From positions 77,727,700 through 77,791,699 of the forward strand of contig NC_134546.1 of the NCBI RefSeq assembly GCF_050624435.1: a DNA stretch of 64,000 nt, given 5' to 3'. The position numbers and the translations under genes were made by a program. The notes under the pieces were generated by a model. It saw only the letters and a list, made by a program, of their open reading frames with translations. It did no database searches and had not been told where the DNA came from. Below are positions 11,456-23,936 of this stretch, piece after piece (position 1 is the stretch's first letter; each line of letters begins with the position of its first letter). The stretch is from Tenrec ecaudatus. Taxonomy: Eukaryota; Chordata; Mammalia; Afrosoricida; Tenrecidae.

Positions 11456-13651
11456 TCTTCTGCAAGGAGGAGACTGGTCTCCAGGGGGCGCTCAGAACCC
11501 ACATAGCACAGGACTCAGAGTCAGGAGAAGGTGCAGCAGGAGCTTCAAGGCTTGTTTCCTGTGGGGATCTGCGAATTCTTCTAAATCTCGGTTTCCCTAG
11601 GGAATCCCTCTCTAATTTAAAAATAATTATTCTGTGCCTATATATTGATATCTTTGAATTCAAAAGTTAACTTGTAACAGGATAATATATTCTGTACAGC
11701 AGCAAAAAGCTTGTCCCTTAAGGACAAGAAATGACTGTGCCGGGGGTCGCTGCATCAGCATTCTCATGACACTCAGGTAAATATTCTCCAATCAGACTCA
11801 GGGCTAATGGGGGCCTGGGTAAAAGAAACTATTAAGAATTTGACTATTGGCTAAAAAAATAACATATATTCTTCCATCACACTTTGTGAGGTATTCTGAC
11901 AATCTTTAAGTCAAAATCTAGGCAATCAGACTATTTTTATAGAATTATTTCTTCAAATGACATCATCTACCTAGTGTGAGTGAGTTTTATTTTGTTTTTT
12001 GTTTTTTTTCCGTTTGGTTGTTCCTCCTAATCATGTTGATCTAGTATTTTTTATGTGTCTATTTTGTAATCCTATCTGCAAACACATATACTTACTAATT
12101 GCATTTTCCTATGTGGGTGCTAATCTCTGGCATTGGTCTATCCTTCAGAATCTTCAGCCCATGATGTTCAAGACAGACACTAACTTATATGTGCAAATTC
12201 AAGATACAGAGAAATCTGTAGGGCCAAATGGAATCACTCCATTTTTGACATCAGATGCTGTATCTTCACCTTCACAGTCCCACAGGGTGTCATCCCACTA
12301 GTTCTGGTTTCTCCCAGAGAGTCCACATATGTCCTGTTAACCAACTAACCCCATTTCTAGTGAATTGGTTACTAATTTGTTGTATGATATCAGTAACTTT
12401 CCCACTATCTAGTGACAATCAACCTTAGGTAAGGAATTTCAGGTATTTCAGTATAAAGTTCAGTATAAAATGTAAGATTAGGTGCGAATAATTTTATTAA
12501 TGATGACTTTCTGGATGAGAAATGTCTTCTTGTGTCAAAGATAAATTATTTTAGGGTGACATGTACACTTCACACACTAAAATGACTCTCGAATAGACAT
12601 ATCAGTATAGTTGTCAAAGAAAAAAATCTTTTTTAGTGACTCTCAAAAGCCATTCCTATTTACAGCAAACATAGGATTGAAGCCACTGTGGGCTGAAATA
12701 AGTGAAATTGCTAGAGTTAGCTGATTTTTGTTTTTCTTTTTATGAGGTAATCTTCTTTGTAACCTTTATTATCATACTATTGATAACACATATAATGACA
12801 TTTTCATTGATATTTGTTATATAATCATACTTAGAGTGACATATTTTACTTTATAGCTCCCATCTCTCTTTCAAGCATGAATCTCATGTTGATGTTGTAT
12901 AAATTACGACCCTTTTCTCACTCTTTTGTATACACAAAACTTTTTGTGGATAGAGAGATAAGTTTAGTATGACCATACATATCAGCATATCATATTATTC
13001 ATGATGTTTTCCTGTGGGGATTGATAATAACCTAACTCCTGAAGACTTTTATTGTCAAGGTTTGTGAAAATATAGTCAGGGTACCATTTGCAGTTCACTA
13101 TATGTAATGTCCATCACATTCCCTTGTTGTTCACTCCCTTGCTGCAAAAGGGGTTTATCAGTATTTTCAGCTACACATTTTTATGTTCTTCCTCTTCAGA
13201 TTGAAGGCTTCATGCTTAAAGCAAAAAGAGGTGGTTCTGGACGTGAGTTCAGACTTGCTTGGCTGGTACCAGTTAGGTGTAGATTTTAATGAATGTATTC
13301 CTAGTCTTTCAGTTATTTTTGTTATGCTTAGAGTCAGGAGAGGGAGGTCTGGATGCATTTGGGCAGTGCTACCATAGCACCATCAAGGGAAGAGAAGGAA
13401 ATTTATTTTTGTTTATTATTTACATCTTAATGGAATGTGCTGCAATCAAACAAGTGTTATTTTAAATCTGTGCTCCTGGGATAAACTCCTCACTTTAACA
13501 CAAGAAACTTTAAACTATTTACTAAAAATTTCAGACTAACTTTTATAGAATGTAAATGTCATCCAAGACATTTAGTTCAGCGAAATTCAGACCTTGGCAT
13601 TTATCGTCTTAATGGCAACTCTCTCTCTCTCAACTTATGATGTTTCTTGTT

Positions 13652-14470
13652 GTTGTTTTGAAACCTTTTATTAGGGACTCATACAAATCTAATCATTATC
13701 CATACATATACATACATCAATTTTATAAAGCATATCTGTACATTCTTTGCCCTAATCATTTTCAAAGCATTTGCTCTCCACTTAAGCCTTTTGCATCAAG
13801 TCCTCTTTTTCCCCCTCCCTCCCCGCTCCCCACTCCCTCATGAGCCCTTGATTATTTATAAATTGTTATTTTGTCATATCTTGTCCTATCAGGCTTCTCC
13901 CTTCACCCCCTTCTCTGTTGTCCATCCCCCAGGGAGGAAGTCACATGTAGATCCTTGTAATCGGTTCCCCCTTTCCAAACCACTCACCCTCTCCCTTCCC
14001 AGTATTGCCCCTCACACCCGTGGTCCTGAAAGTATCATCCACCCTGAATTCCCTGTGCTTCCAGCTCCTACATGCACCAATGTACAACCTCTGCTCTATC
14101 CAGACTTGCAAGGCAGAATTCGGATCATGATAGTGCAGGGGAGGAAGCATTTAGGAACTGGAGGAAAGCTGTATTCTTCATCAGTGCTACATAGCACCCT
14201 GACTGACTCATCTCCTCCTCTAGACCCCTCTGTGAGGGGATCTCCAGTGGCCAAAAAATGGGCTTTGGGTCTCGAATCTGCACTTCCCCCTTCATTCTCT
14301 ATGGTAAGTTTTTTTTTTTTTTTTAATGATGATGCCTTATACCTAATCCCTTCGACACCTCGTGATCGAACAGGCTGGTGTGCTTCTTCCAGGTCGGCTT
14401 TGTTGCTTCTGAGCTAGATGGCCGCTTGTTCACCTTCAAGCCTTTAAGACCCCAGACACTATCTCTTTTT
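13652..14470 (-). mobile_element. L1 3' UTR fragment, antisense (first of two)
   Basis: This is the L1 3' end in reverse, starting ACCTTTTATTAGGGACTC near 13,665 and running to the block ending CCAGACACTATCTC at 14,466. There the sequence jumps back to another L1 3' terminus. A T-run (14,307-14,325) sits inside it. Open frames read here are non-coding 3' UTR. Confidence 0.85.
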
Positions 14471-16020
14471 ATTTATTTATTTTTACATTTTATTAGGGGC
14501 TCATACAACTCTTATCACAATCCATACATATACATACATCAATTGTATAAAACACATCCATACATTTTTCCCTAATCATTTTCAAAGCATTTGCTCTCCA
14601 CTTAAGCCTTTTGCATCAAGTCCTCTTTTGCCCCTCCCTCCCCGCTCCCCCCTACCTCATGAGCCCTTGATATTTGTCATATCTTGCCCTATCCAAAGTC
14701 TCCCTCCCCCCCCACGCCCCTTCTCTGCTGTCCACCTCCCAAGGAGGAGGTCACATGTGGATCCTTGTTATCGGTTCCCCCTTTCCAACCCACTCACCCT
14801 CCACTCTCCCAGTATCACCCCTCACACCCCTGGTCCTGAAGGTATCATCCACCCTGGATTCCCTGTGCCTCCAGATCCCATATGCACCAGTGTACAATCT
14901 CTGCCCTGTCCAGTCCTGGAAGGTAGAATTCAGATCATGGTAGGTGGAGGGAGGAAGCATCCAGGATCTGGGGGAAAGCTGTGTTCTTCATCGGTACTAT
15001 ATCACACCCTGACTGACCCATCTCCTCTCCTAAACCCCTCTGTGAGGGGATCTCCAGTGGCCAAAAAATGGGCTTTGGGTCTCCACTCTGCACTTCCCCC
15101 TTCATTCACTATGGTATATATATATTGCATGATGCCTTATACCTGGTCCCTTTGGCACCTCATGATCGCACAGGCTGGTGTGCTTCTTCCATGTGGGCTT
15201 TGTTGCTTCTGAGCTAGATGGCCGCTTGTTCACCTTCAAGCCTTTAAGACCCCAGACACTATCTCTTTCGATAGTCGGGAACCATCAGCTTTCTTTGCCA
15301 CATTTGCTTATGCACCCATTTGTCCTCAGCGATTGTATCATGGAGGTGTGCACTCAATGACATGATTTTTTGTTCTTTGATGTCTGATAACAGATTCCTT
15401 CAGAACCATGTGATCACACAGGCTGTTGTGTTCTTCCATGTGGGCTTTGTTGCTTCTGAGCTAGATGACCGCTCGTTTATCTTCAAGCCTTTAAGACCCC
15501 AGACATTATCTCTTTTGATTGCCTGGAACCATCAGCTTTCCTCACCACATTTACTTTTTCACCTGCTTTGGCTTCAGCGGTTGTGTGGGGAGAGTGAGCA
15601 TCATAGAATGCCAATTTAATAGAAGAAAGGATTCATGCATTGAGGGAATGCTTGAGCAGAGGCCCAAGGTCCTTCCGCCACCTTAATACTAAGCATATAA
15701 ATATAGGCACATTGATCTATTTCCCCATCCTCATATATATATTTGCAGGTACATGTCTTTGTCTAGACCTCTATAAATGCCCTGTGCTTCCTAGCTCTTT
15801 CCTCTATTTCCGTTGACTTTCCTCCTGCTCCACTATATTGCTCCATCCCCACCTGGGTTATAGCTATACCTCTTTGTTATGTTACCTTTCCTTACCCTTG
15901 ATCATTCCCTACCAGGCCTGCCACTACCACCTCACCACCAATTTGGATCCCATGTTGTTACCTTGTCCCTGGTTTGTTAACACCACTTCCTTACCTCCAA
16001 CCTCCCCATTGTTGTTGTTT
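14471..16020 (-). mobile_element. L1 3' UTR fragment, antisense (second of two)
   Basis: The same L1 3' terminus starts again at about 14,485 (ACATTTTATTAGGGGCTC) and extends further into the 3' UTR than the first copy, to about 16,015. It shows the internal duplication of this 3' UTR: a block starting near 15,171 is repeated starting near 15,420. Confidence 0.85.
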
Positions 16021-16024
16021 TTAA

Positions 16025-16685
16025 TGTTTCTAAGTTGACATAATTTAGAATTCCATTGTTCTTATTGTGTTGGAGACAACTACTCACCCTACTGAGTGCA
16101 TGGGAAAACAATAGCAGGCAGTAGAGATGGGTATAACTATGTGCTAATCAAATTTTATCCACAAAGGCAGCCACTGAGCCTGTTAACTAAAACTCTAAAC
16201 TGAAAGGTCTGTGTAAGTAATAGATAACCTACTCTTTATATTTTTAAAAAACAGGTTTATTGGAATTTCATCCACATTATCATATAACTCAGTAATTCAA
16301 TCATATCAAGTAAAATCAAACAATCATCGTCACTAGTTTCAAAAAAATTTCTTCTTCCTTGCATTGATTGGTATTCATGTAATTGTAATTTTAATTTGGC
16401 AAAATATACACAATAAAAATTCCCCAATTCAACAACTATTGTATGTATAAATAAGTGTATTGGATTATACTCTTCATGTTTTACAGTTATTTTTGATATC
16501 TTTTTCCAAATTATCTCATCACCATTAATATAAACTAAATGCCCCTTACAGAACAACCCTTTCTCCTTCACCTATGGTAACCATTGGTCAAGTTTTGCTT
16601 CTTTTTAAAAGTAGTTTTATTAATATAATATCCACATGAGTGGGCACATAACTCAATCAGTCCCTTCACCCACATACCCACGGCA
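16025..16685. other. Unassigned AT-rich DNA
   Basis: Low-GC sequence with runs of A and T. The minus-strand open frame across 16,257-16,571 has no recognisable domain and AT-rich composition. No repeat partner was noticed within the window. Confidence 0.3.
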
Positions 16686-16687
16686 AC

Positions 16688-16985
16688 ATTGTTGTTGGGG
16701 TTAGAAGTTGTCCATCGGTTCTGACTTATATGCACCCTGTGTAGAGGACAATGAAACACTACCCGAACTGTGCCATCCTCACCATCATTCTTATTGCTGC
16801 AGCCACTGTATCCATCATCTTCTCAAGAACCTTCCTCCTTTTCGCTGCCTCTCCACTTTACCAAGCATGAGGGCTTTCTGCAGAGACAAGTCTGTCCAGA
16901 TAACATGTCCAAAGCCTCACCATGCTTGCTTCTGAAAAGAATTCTGGCTATACATCTTTGAAGATGGGTTTTTAGATCATTTTGT
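16688..16985 (-). mobile_element. RTE/BovB-type LINE fragment, antisense
   Basis: Ordered landmarks shared with the copy at 41.1 kb are present: TGTTGTTGGGGTTAGAAG, the GCCATCCTCA block, TTTACCAAGCATGA, AACATGTCCAAAGC and the AGAATTCTGGCT block. Degenerate, no open frame. Confidence 0.65.
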
Positions 16986-16989
16986 TAGT

Positions 16990-18030
16990 ACGTGGTTCTT
17001 TCAATATTTACCACCAACATCATAACTGAAATGTGTCAATTCCATTTTGGTCTTCCATTTTCCATGTGCAACTTTAGCATATAGAGAAGGCCATTGAAAA
17101 TGCCTGCCTTGGGTGAAGTGCATCCTTGGTCCCAGGACAATTTTGTCCCCAGCAGTCATGAACCAGTTTGCAGTTTCCCCAAGCAGCGTTGTGATAGCAT
17201 ACCTCCCCAGACTGACTTCCCTCCCCTATCACAGTTTCTAGCACTCCACTCCTGTCCCCGCCTCATCATTCAAAAACCTGCTGCCTCTCCGCTCTGCTCC
17301 AAGAACAAAAGGATTCCTCCTCACCCCTGGATATTCATGTTCCCTTCTCCCTACGTTTATACCTCCTTATAGTCTTACCCCATTGACTTTAAACATGAGA
17401 GGCACTGAAAGATCCCATCACAGTAACATCTTCCCTGATGGCAGGTTCTAAGGTGAATGACACAGAAAACAACAAACTGCTCATTGCTGTACTTTCCTGA
17501 ATCTAGTTCTGATTCACAGCAACCTGACACAGCCCTGCCCCCTGCCTCCGGCCACACCATTATGTGCCTTTTTCTCTTGGGTCCTCCTTTTCATATTTCA
17601 TCCTTAAGAATATTTCAGGCCACCTTTCCACAATGTGGCATCTCCTCTACACTATCTACTGAGCATGCTGAGTCATGTTTTATTTTGAAAATCTCCGCAC
17701 GCAGTTCTGTGCTTCCCTGGGGAGATGCACCATGCAGTTGCTCATCCCAAATCAGCCTTCTCTGACATGAACGGGAGGCATCCACAGATTGTTCCTACAC
17801 CATTCAGATTTTGCTTTGCAAAGGATCAGCAGCAAAACCTGAGTTTCTGTCAGTTTAAAAAACAAATAAGCATATTTTGAAATGCTTCATTATGTTTTTG
17901 ATACTTTTTCTGTCATTTTTCCTAGATAATGCATTTTAAAATGATAGATTTTTTTCCTTTATAGCCTATGAAGAAATTTCCCCCTCACTTTTCCTTAATT
18001 ATCTGTCCCCAAGACAGCTCAAGCATAGGA
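16990..18030. other. Unassigned; possible very old SINE remnant near 17.5 kb
   Basis: Around 17,500-17,560 the words TCTGATTCACAGCAACCTGACAC faintly recall the body of an AfroSINE-like element in reverse. Otherwise I see no gene, VH relic or clear repeat. Confidence 0.25.
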
Positions 18031-18034
18031 ACTT

Positions 18035-18135
18035 GTGTATGGACAGTGCTGTACCAGACAGTGCTTTGTTCTGCTGTGCACAGTGTCACTGTGGGTCAGA
18101 ACTGACTCAGTAGTACCTATCCACAACAACCACCG
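18035..18135 (+). mobile_element. RTE/SINE shared 3' end
   Basis: A short 3' terminus with CAGTGTCACTGTGGGTCAGA followed by an ACAACAAC-like tail, as at the ends of the RTE copies at 36.1 and 48.4 kb. Confidence 0.5.
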
Positions 18136-18835
18136 CCACAACATGACCCTGAACTCCAATATTGCCTTCATTCAGGACACAATGCTTTAGTGGGAAGAAG
18201 ATATTCTAACTGCCCAATAATTGGTCTGTTTCCTCTCTGGATACCTATTATGGGTTAATTGTATAGAAATTCATAAAGGTTACAGGATGATGATCATGGC
18301 TCATATGAAAAAGCTGTAAGAAAAAATAAAAGTGCACTTGTGAGAAAAAGGGCAAAGAAGTTGTGCCAAGTATTGATTTACTTTTAAAAATATATTCATG
18401 ACATTGTACCTACTTATGCTTCAAGGGTAGCAAGGGATGTCCTGGGAATTTAATTTGGAAACTTTTGTCCTTCCACCCTAAAACTCTGATCATGCCCCTT
18501 CCAAAATATTTTTGTTCCCAAATCTCAAAGGATATTAAGAAGGAACACACTGTGAGTTCCTCAAATACATAAAAAGTACAGTTTTACATTACTGGTTGTA
18601 GTATTAGTCCTATCAATCAGAGATATACAAACTACATGAGTGTTTAGTGTGGAAATAGAAAAATAAAATGGATTAATGTATGATGACAATTGACTATAGA
18701 AAGTCACATAATACATGTTATTAATGATATTATCATTGTGCCCTTCACACCTAAAACACTCAGATCTGTTCTAGGACAGAGTCCTCAGCTCTCAGAAGTC
18801 ATGCAACTTCATTTATTGCTATGGAGTAGGAAAGC

Positions 18836-18843
18836 ATGCAAAT
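18836..18843 (+). promoter_or_regulatory. Octamer ATGCAAAT of the 19.0 kb VH pseudogene
   Basis: A perfect octamer stands 117 bp before the leader ATG at 18,961, which is normal IGHV3 spacing. Confidence 0.8.
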
Positions 18844-18960
18844 CCACCCCTCCCTCTGCTGATGAAAGCCAACACAGGCCCAACCCTGCAGCTCTGGAAG
18901 TGTTCCTGGATTCTCAGGAGCCCCCACTCAGTGATCAAGACTGAACACAACACAGACAGC

Positions 18961-19415
18961 ATGGAGTCTGTGCTGTAAGGGGGTTTGTCCTTGTTGCTGT
19001 TTTAACAGGTGATTATGTCAAGAACCAGTTTGTATGCTTGGGTGTGAGTGAGAGACACGGTGAATATGTCTGATGGTTTTCCTGCCCAGGATATCTGTTC
19101 TTGCAAATATCGAGAGTGAGGTGCAGCTAGTGAAGTATGGGAGCACCTTGGGGAATCCTGAGGGGTCTCTGAGACTCTCCTGTGCAACGTCTACTTTGCC
19201 CTAAATTAGCTAAGTCACGATCTGGGTACACCAGGCTCTGGGGAAGGATCTGCAGTGGGTCTCAAGAATTAGTACCAGGGTGGTGGTGGTACATAATACA
19301 AAGACTCTGTGAAGGGCCAATTCACTATCTCCAACGACAATTCCTAGAACATGTTTTATATGCACATGAACAGCCTGAAATTCCAGGACATGCCTTTGTG
19401 TTACTGTTCTACCAT
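18961..19415 (+). pseudogene. IGHV: IGHV3-like VH pseudogene
   Basis: Leader exon 18,961-19,008 is 48 nt (normally 46), with a TAA at codon 6 and a 2-nt insertion in a G-run. The second leader part at about 19,107-19,117 follows CAA instead of a CAG acceptor. The V exon starts EVQLVK at 19,118; FR1 keeps [11 protein letters not shown]1 is shortened and contains TAA codons. FR2 keeps VHQALGKDLQWVS in one frame. CDR2 carries a GTGGTGGTGG run with a shift. FR3 keeps FTISNDNS followed by TAG, then MNSLK and LCYC. Dead at several points. The heptamer is perfect but the nonamer is poor. Confidence 0.9.
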
Positions 19416-19453
19416 CACAGTGAGGAGTTTCAGATTCAACCAGGATACAAGCC
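19416..19453 (+). other. RSS of the 19.0 kb VH pseudogene
   Basis: Consensus heptamer CACAGTG (19,416-19,422) with a weak nonamer ATACAAGCC at 19,445-19,453 (spacer 22; at 23 it reads TACAAGCCT). Confidence 0.65.
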
Positions 19454-20239
19454 TCCCCTGCAGGGAGAAAACAGGACCCCAGGGGGCGCTCAAGACCCAC
19501 AGAGCACAGGTCTCAGGTCCAGGAGCAGGAACTGATGGAGGTTCAGGAATGCTTTCCTGTTGTGGTATTGGTGTTCTTCTCCATCTCTTCGTTTCCCTCA
19601 GAGAATCTCTCTATTTTAATATCACCATGCAGTGCCTATCCCTGATATTGTTCTACATTACAAAATTTGTATTATAACAAGAAAACGTTTTGTAGAAAAA
19701 TCAGTCTGTTTCCTATGAAGGAAAATTACTCAGCCATGTGTTTCTCAGAATCAGTGTCCAGAAAAAAAAAAAATCAAGGAAACTTGGAGGTTCAGATCTA
19801 CTGAGATTTCATGAACATGGAGCGATTGGGTGCTAACAAGGTTAGATTTTGAATTGGATCAGAAAGACTGGTTATTCAAACTGTTCAAATGGTGCCTGAA
19901 GAGGAAGATGGTGATGTGCTGCTGAAAGGACAGAGAGCAGAGGCTTCCATAGAATTCCCCGATTGTGACATTGAGTTCCAGTTTAGAGTAATGCAGGCGG
20001 CTAGGTAGAGAATGAACCACATTAAAGCAGAATGTGGTTCCCATCTTCAGTGGGAAGTGTGTAGGTCAGACTCAGAACTGCTCTGAAGTCTCTTTGTGTC
20101 TTTATCTATTTTCAGTCTCTCTTGTTCAGCAAGACGACATGATTCAAGAATGTTTATGCTTCCCAGTGCAAGTCTGTTCACATTCTCAATATGCCATGTT
20201 CATGCACAAGGACACTTAATACCAAGGAAATGTCAAAAC

Positions 20240-20870
20240 GACACAATACTGTCTCTAAATACAATATAATCATGATCCAAATGCCAACTTAATCCTTTAA
20301 AGAAATGGGAAAAATAGTTACTCACTTTATATGGAGAATCCACGGATAATCAAGGGACCCAAAATGATTGAGAACAAAGTATGGGGCCTCACACAAACTA
20401 ACCTCAAAACTATTACACAGTCACAGCAGTCAAAACAGCCTGGTACTCATACAATGATAGATATGTTGACCAATGGAACAGAATAGAAAACTAATAAATA
20501 GTCCATCTACAAAACAGGCAACTGATCTTCAACAAAGGCCAAAGGGACTTTATAAGGGAGAACGACATTCTCTTCAACAATGGGGCCAGCACAATTGGCA
20601 CTTCACCCTCAGCAGAATGAAAGACAACCAAAACCTCTGCTCATGTACAAAAATGAGCACCAGATGATCAAGAACCTAATGTAAATTCCAGAACTATAGA
20701 AATCATCTATAAGGAAGCAGGTACACATGTAAGTGGCACATTGCAGGGTGTTCATACACTGTCAAACAGAGCAAAGGCACTATACACAAAGAAGGCAACA
20801 TAGATGAGAGTAACCTTCTAAAATCAGATATATATGTGCATCAAGAGAGTAAAAAGGGAAGCCAAAACCA
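20240..20870 (+). mobile_element. Old L1 ORF2 fragment
   Basis: Words of an older L1 ORF2 occur in order: GAAATGGGAAAAATAG, TATGGAGAATC, AACAGCCTGGTACTCATACA, GACCAATGGAACAGAATAG and GATCTTCAACAAAGG. The copy has many stops and is unlike the younger L1 family that dominates the window. Confidence 0.7.
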
Positions 20871-21660
20871 AGTAAAAACATTGTAATTTTAAGCTGCAAC
20901 GCTGTATGTCTATTCCATGTACAACAATAGACAACTGGAGCAAATATGATTGCATTTTTCTTGGAGCCATAGCTTCTATCATTTCCACCTTTCAGGATTT
21001 TGAGACACGCAGTGCACCTTGAGTAAGTGACTGGCCAAGCCCAATCCCAGGAAATGGGGGACTGCAAAACAAACCTAGAACATCTGAATCTAGAGCTCAA
21101 TGTGTTGCTGCTTCTGAGTGCAGGGAGCACTCAGGAGCTCATTGAGAACATGTGTACCAACCCTGTTAGGAAAGTGATGTGCAGATGGGTAATGTCATGA
21201 GGCTGAAACTTAAGAAGACCCCTAGCAACCACTGCTATGGAATTATGAGATGATCGTGGCAGTCAAACTCAGAGATGGAGGTGAGCTGAACTCGTGTGCA
21301 GCTACAGCACGTTCTCAAGCTTAAATCAGTCAGACAAGCACCAAGGCAGATGGTGAGATGGGGGTTTGGTGAAATGAACAGGATCAAGTGATGCTCTGCG
21401 AATGTGCATATGAAAAGGGAACTGACTGGATGACCAAACAAAAAATGCTAGAGTGTCCTGTGCTCGAACCCCTGTATTTTAGTGAAATCCAGGTGTCTTC
21501 ATTTCAAAGCAATTGCTTGTTCCCTTCAGCAAATTCTGGCCCAAAGAAGTCCTGGTGACCAACACTGAGTGCTTGTATTTCCCCATTGTAAAAATATATA
21601 TTAATTTGGAGATATAAAGAGATTCTAATTCAGGAAATGAGTGGTATCAAACCTTAGTCA
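20870..21660. other. Unassigned
   Basis: No gene or VH relic was recognised. The AC/GA-mixed sequence here may include the end of the older L1 copy. Open frames on the minus strand have no known motif. Confidence 0.3.
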
Positions 21661-21664
21661 GCGG

Positions 21665-22330
21665 AAAATATTTTAATCTTTGTTATTGAGACAGACTAGG
21701 AAAAGAAACTCCATTTTTGTAAGCTGCTAAGTGACTTGCCCGTTCCTCCCTCCCATCCCAGAAAGTTAACTGCTAGTTGAACTGCTTGTTCTCCCTCTCC
21801 TTATGGGAAAGACTCTGATGGTGATTAATTTTAGCATGTAATCCCTTGTTCCCAGGTTCTAGACACTACAATTTGTTTTGACTATTCTTCAGTATATCAT
21901 TTGTTCTGATTCAATAGTGTTACCTTTGATGTTGTAATCTGAACGGTGTCGTTAATCTTGTTGTGGTAACCAGGATGTTATTGTCAATTTTGGTATTGTT
22001 TCTTTTCTGATAAGGAATGTACCTTGTAATGCATGCTTGGTCTTCTTGAAGTTACCAGAATGTTATAATCAATGCTGTACCCTGTAAGGATTCCTAACCC
22101 TAAAGAACAGTAAAATTAATTTTGATTTCTGCTTCTGTTCATGCTTGCTTAAGACTTAGACAAATGATAAATGAGATTTTTGCCTTTAAAAGATGGACTG
22201 AAACGTGGACTTGGGACTTCAATCAAGGACTCGCTTTTAGATTCTAGCGGTCCAGTTAGAACCGAATAAACACTCTTCTAAATTATGTAGGCATTATCGT
22301 GGCTGTCATTGACTTGAACGGGCAACATTA
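21665..22330 (+). mobile_element. LTR-like segment
   Basis: The right part reads like an endogenous retrovirus LTR: a GGACTCGCTTTTAGATTC region, then AATAAACACTCTTCT (polyadenylation signal, 22,265-22,279), and an end in GGCAACA near 22,327. I could not fix the left boundary, a primer-binding site or target-site duplication, and no internal retroviral gene is visible. Confidence 0.4.
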
Positions 22331-22339
22331 GGAGGAAAG

Positions 22340-23840
22340 AATCTGAAGGAGTTTCAGTTTTAAAACCGCATGGTTAGAGATAGTGCCACAGCTTCTATAG
22401 TCAACAGTATGAACAGGTTTCCAAAATGAGACAATACTTCATTTTAAGGAATAAATTTAAGGGGAGATCCATGAGCATTGGTGAGGGTCCTGTGCCCAGA
22501 GCACAAATGGAGAGGCTGTCTCTGGTTGGAGGTGCTCACATTTCAATTGAACCAGAGCCCTCTGGGTAAGGGACATTTACAAGAGTGTCTGTGCTCATTC
22601 TCTAAATGTTGAGGATCCACTGCATGGATGGACCTAATGTTAATGGCGATTGCCTGTTGGGTCTCAAGAAAGTGTCTTTTGGTTCAAGATCTAAAACACT
22701 GTTCTTGGCTTTTCTTCTTACTTTGATTATTTTCTTAGATGATTGTTTTCCATCTACTACTCTACTGAATCTTTATACTTGAAACCAAGACTTGACCAAT
22801 TGTGAATCATTTTAGATATTCCAGCAAACAAAGGTTTGTGTGTGTCTATTCAGAATCTTGCATTTTTTAGAGACTACAAAGTTAAAACATTATTTTGTCT
22901 GAAGCTCAACTTTTCTAAGTGACATGTTCTTCCCTGAGACCCTATGACACTTGAATCTCTTTACTTGCACTGTGGTTGACCTCAGTCATCAGGCTCTGGG
23001 ATGTGGTGTGTCTATTGTTGGTAAGAGCAGTGGAGTTTGTGATGACCATGGCCCAAGGTTGGAAAAATCCTGGCGGAATAAGCTTAGTAGCAGGACAATG
23101 CCTACTGGAAACATTCTGCCAGAGGCTTTGAGTCAGATGTGTATAAATAAAATGCAAAGCTAGGAGTGGGGCATATCCTTTCTACCCAGTGTCTGGTTTA
23201 ACCTCTCCTGATCTTCAGAATTTGGACTGACCAGACCCCACTACCACGTGATTCATTTCTTCAAACTTTAATGAATTTCTGTTGGACGTTGCAGTGATTC
23301 TCAGAACCCAGGAAAATGAGGGGATCTCCTCAAGGGAGGAGTGGGTTAGAATTGGAACTGAATGACTTCCTAGAAGAGTTGGGATGTTATCAACTCCTAC
23401 TCTTTGGGACTAATCTGGTATTTGTGCTTCTAAAAGAGATTACTCCCACACAAGGAAAATTAATAAGGACTATGAGAAGGTTAATTAAGAGGTGTCAGTA
23501 AATCCGGAGGGGGCAGGAATGGGTCTTGGAGAGTGTGATGTCTGAAGGTGACTTGGGGTCCAATTGATAGTTTCAACAAACTATATCCTGCCCACTCCCT
23601 GGGCCACAGGACATATAGGATGCCAAAGCAGGGCAGGAGCAATGAGGGGCTGGAAGTATAAAACACTGGGCTCAGAAATTCTGGGCATCCTTTGACCTTT
23701 ACCACATACCTCTTTAGAAAAACTTCTTTCATTATAGACTAACATTCATATGAGTTCAAACAAAGGGGTACTTCACAATGGGCTCAGAAGGAAGAGGGGA
23801 GTCTGATCTCTATCACTTTCTGCTTATAAAAACAGGGCTC
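22340..23840. other. Unassigned DNA upstream of the intact clan II VH
   Basis: No repeat or gene was identified. A TATAAAA stretch lies at 23,825-23,831, just upstream of the octamer of the VH gene at 23,937. Whether it contributes to that promoter is unknown. Confidence 0.3.
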
Positions 23841-23846
23841 CCTCAC

Positions 23847-23854
23847 ATGCAAAT
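23847..23854 (+). promoter_or_regulatory. Octamer ATGCAAAT of the intact clan II VH gene
   Basis: A perfect octamer lies 82 bp before the leader ATG at 23,937, as expected for a functional VH promoter. A TATAAAA stretch is 16 bp further upstream. Confidence 0.85.
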
Positions 23855-23936
23855 CATTCTTCAGGCACCAAGGTACAAACTCACCATTGGGCTGGGAAAG
23901 CTATCAGTTCTTTTCAGACAGAGTTGTGGTCTAAAG

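Larger units (their letters stand above)
10471..13000 (+). repeat. Tandem segmental duplication, copy 2
   Basis: This copy is collinear with 4,367-7,845 minus about 950 bp (6,620-7,570). It contains the paralogous VH pseudogene, its octamer and its RSS. It starts immediately at the edge of an L1 fragment. Confidence 0.8.

Noticed and set aside
13791..14417. 208-residue open frame, proline- and histidine-rich
   Set aside because: It lies antisense in an L1 3' UTR; the same frame recurs in the other L1 3' ends, so it reflects repeat composition.
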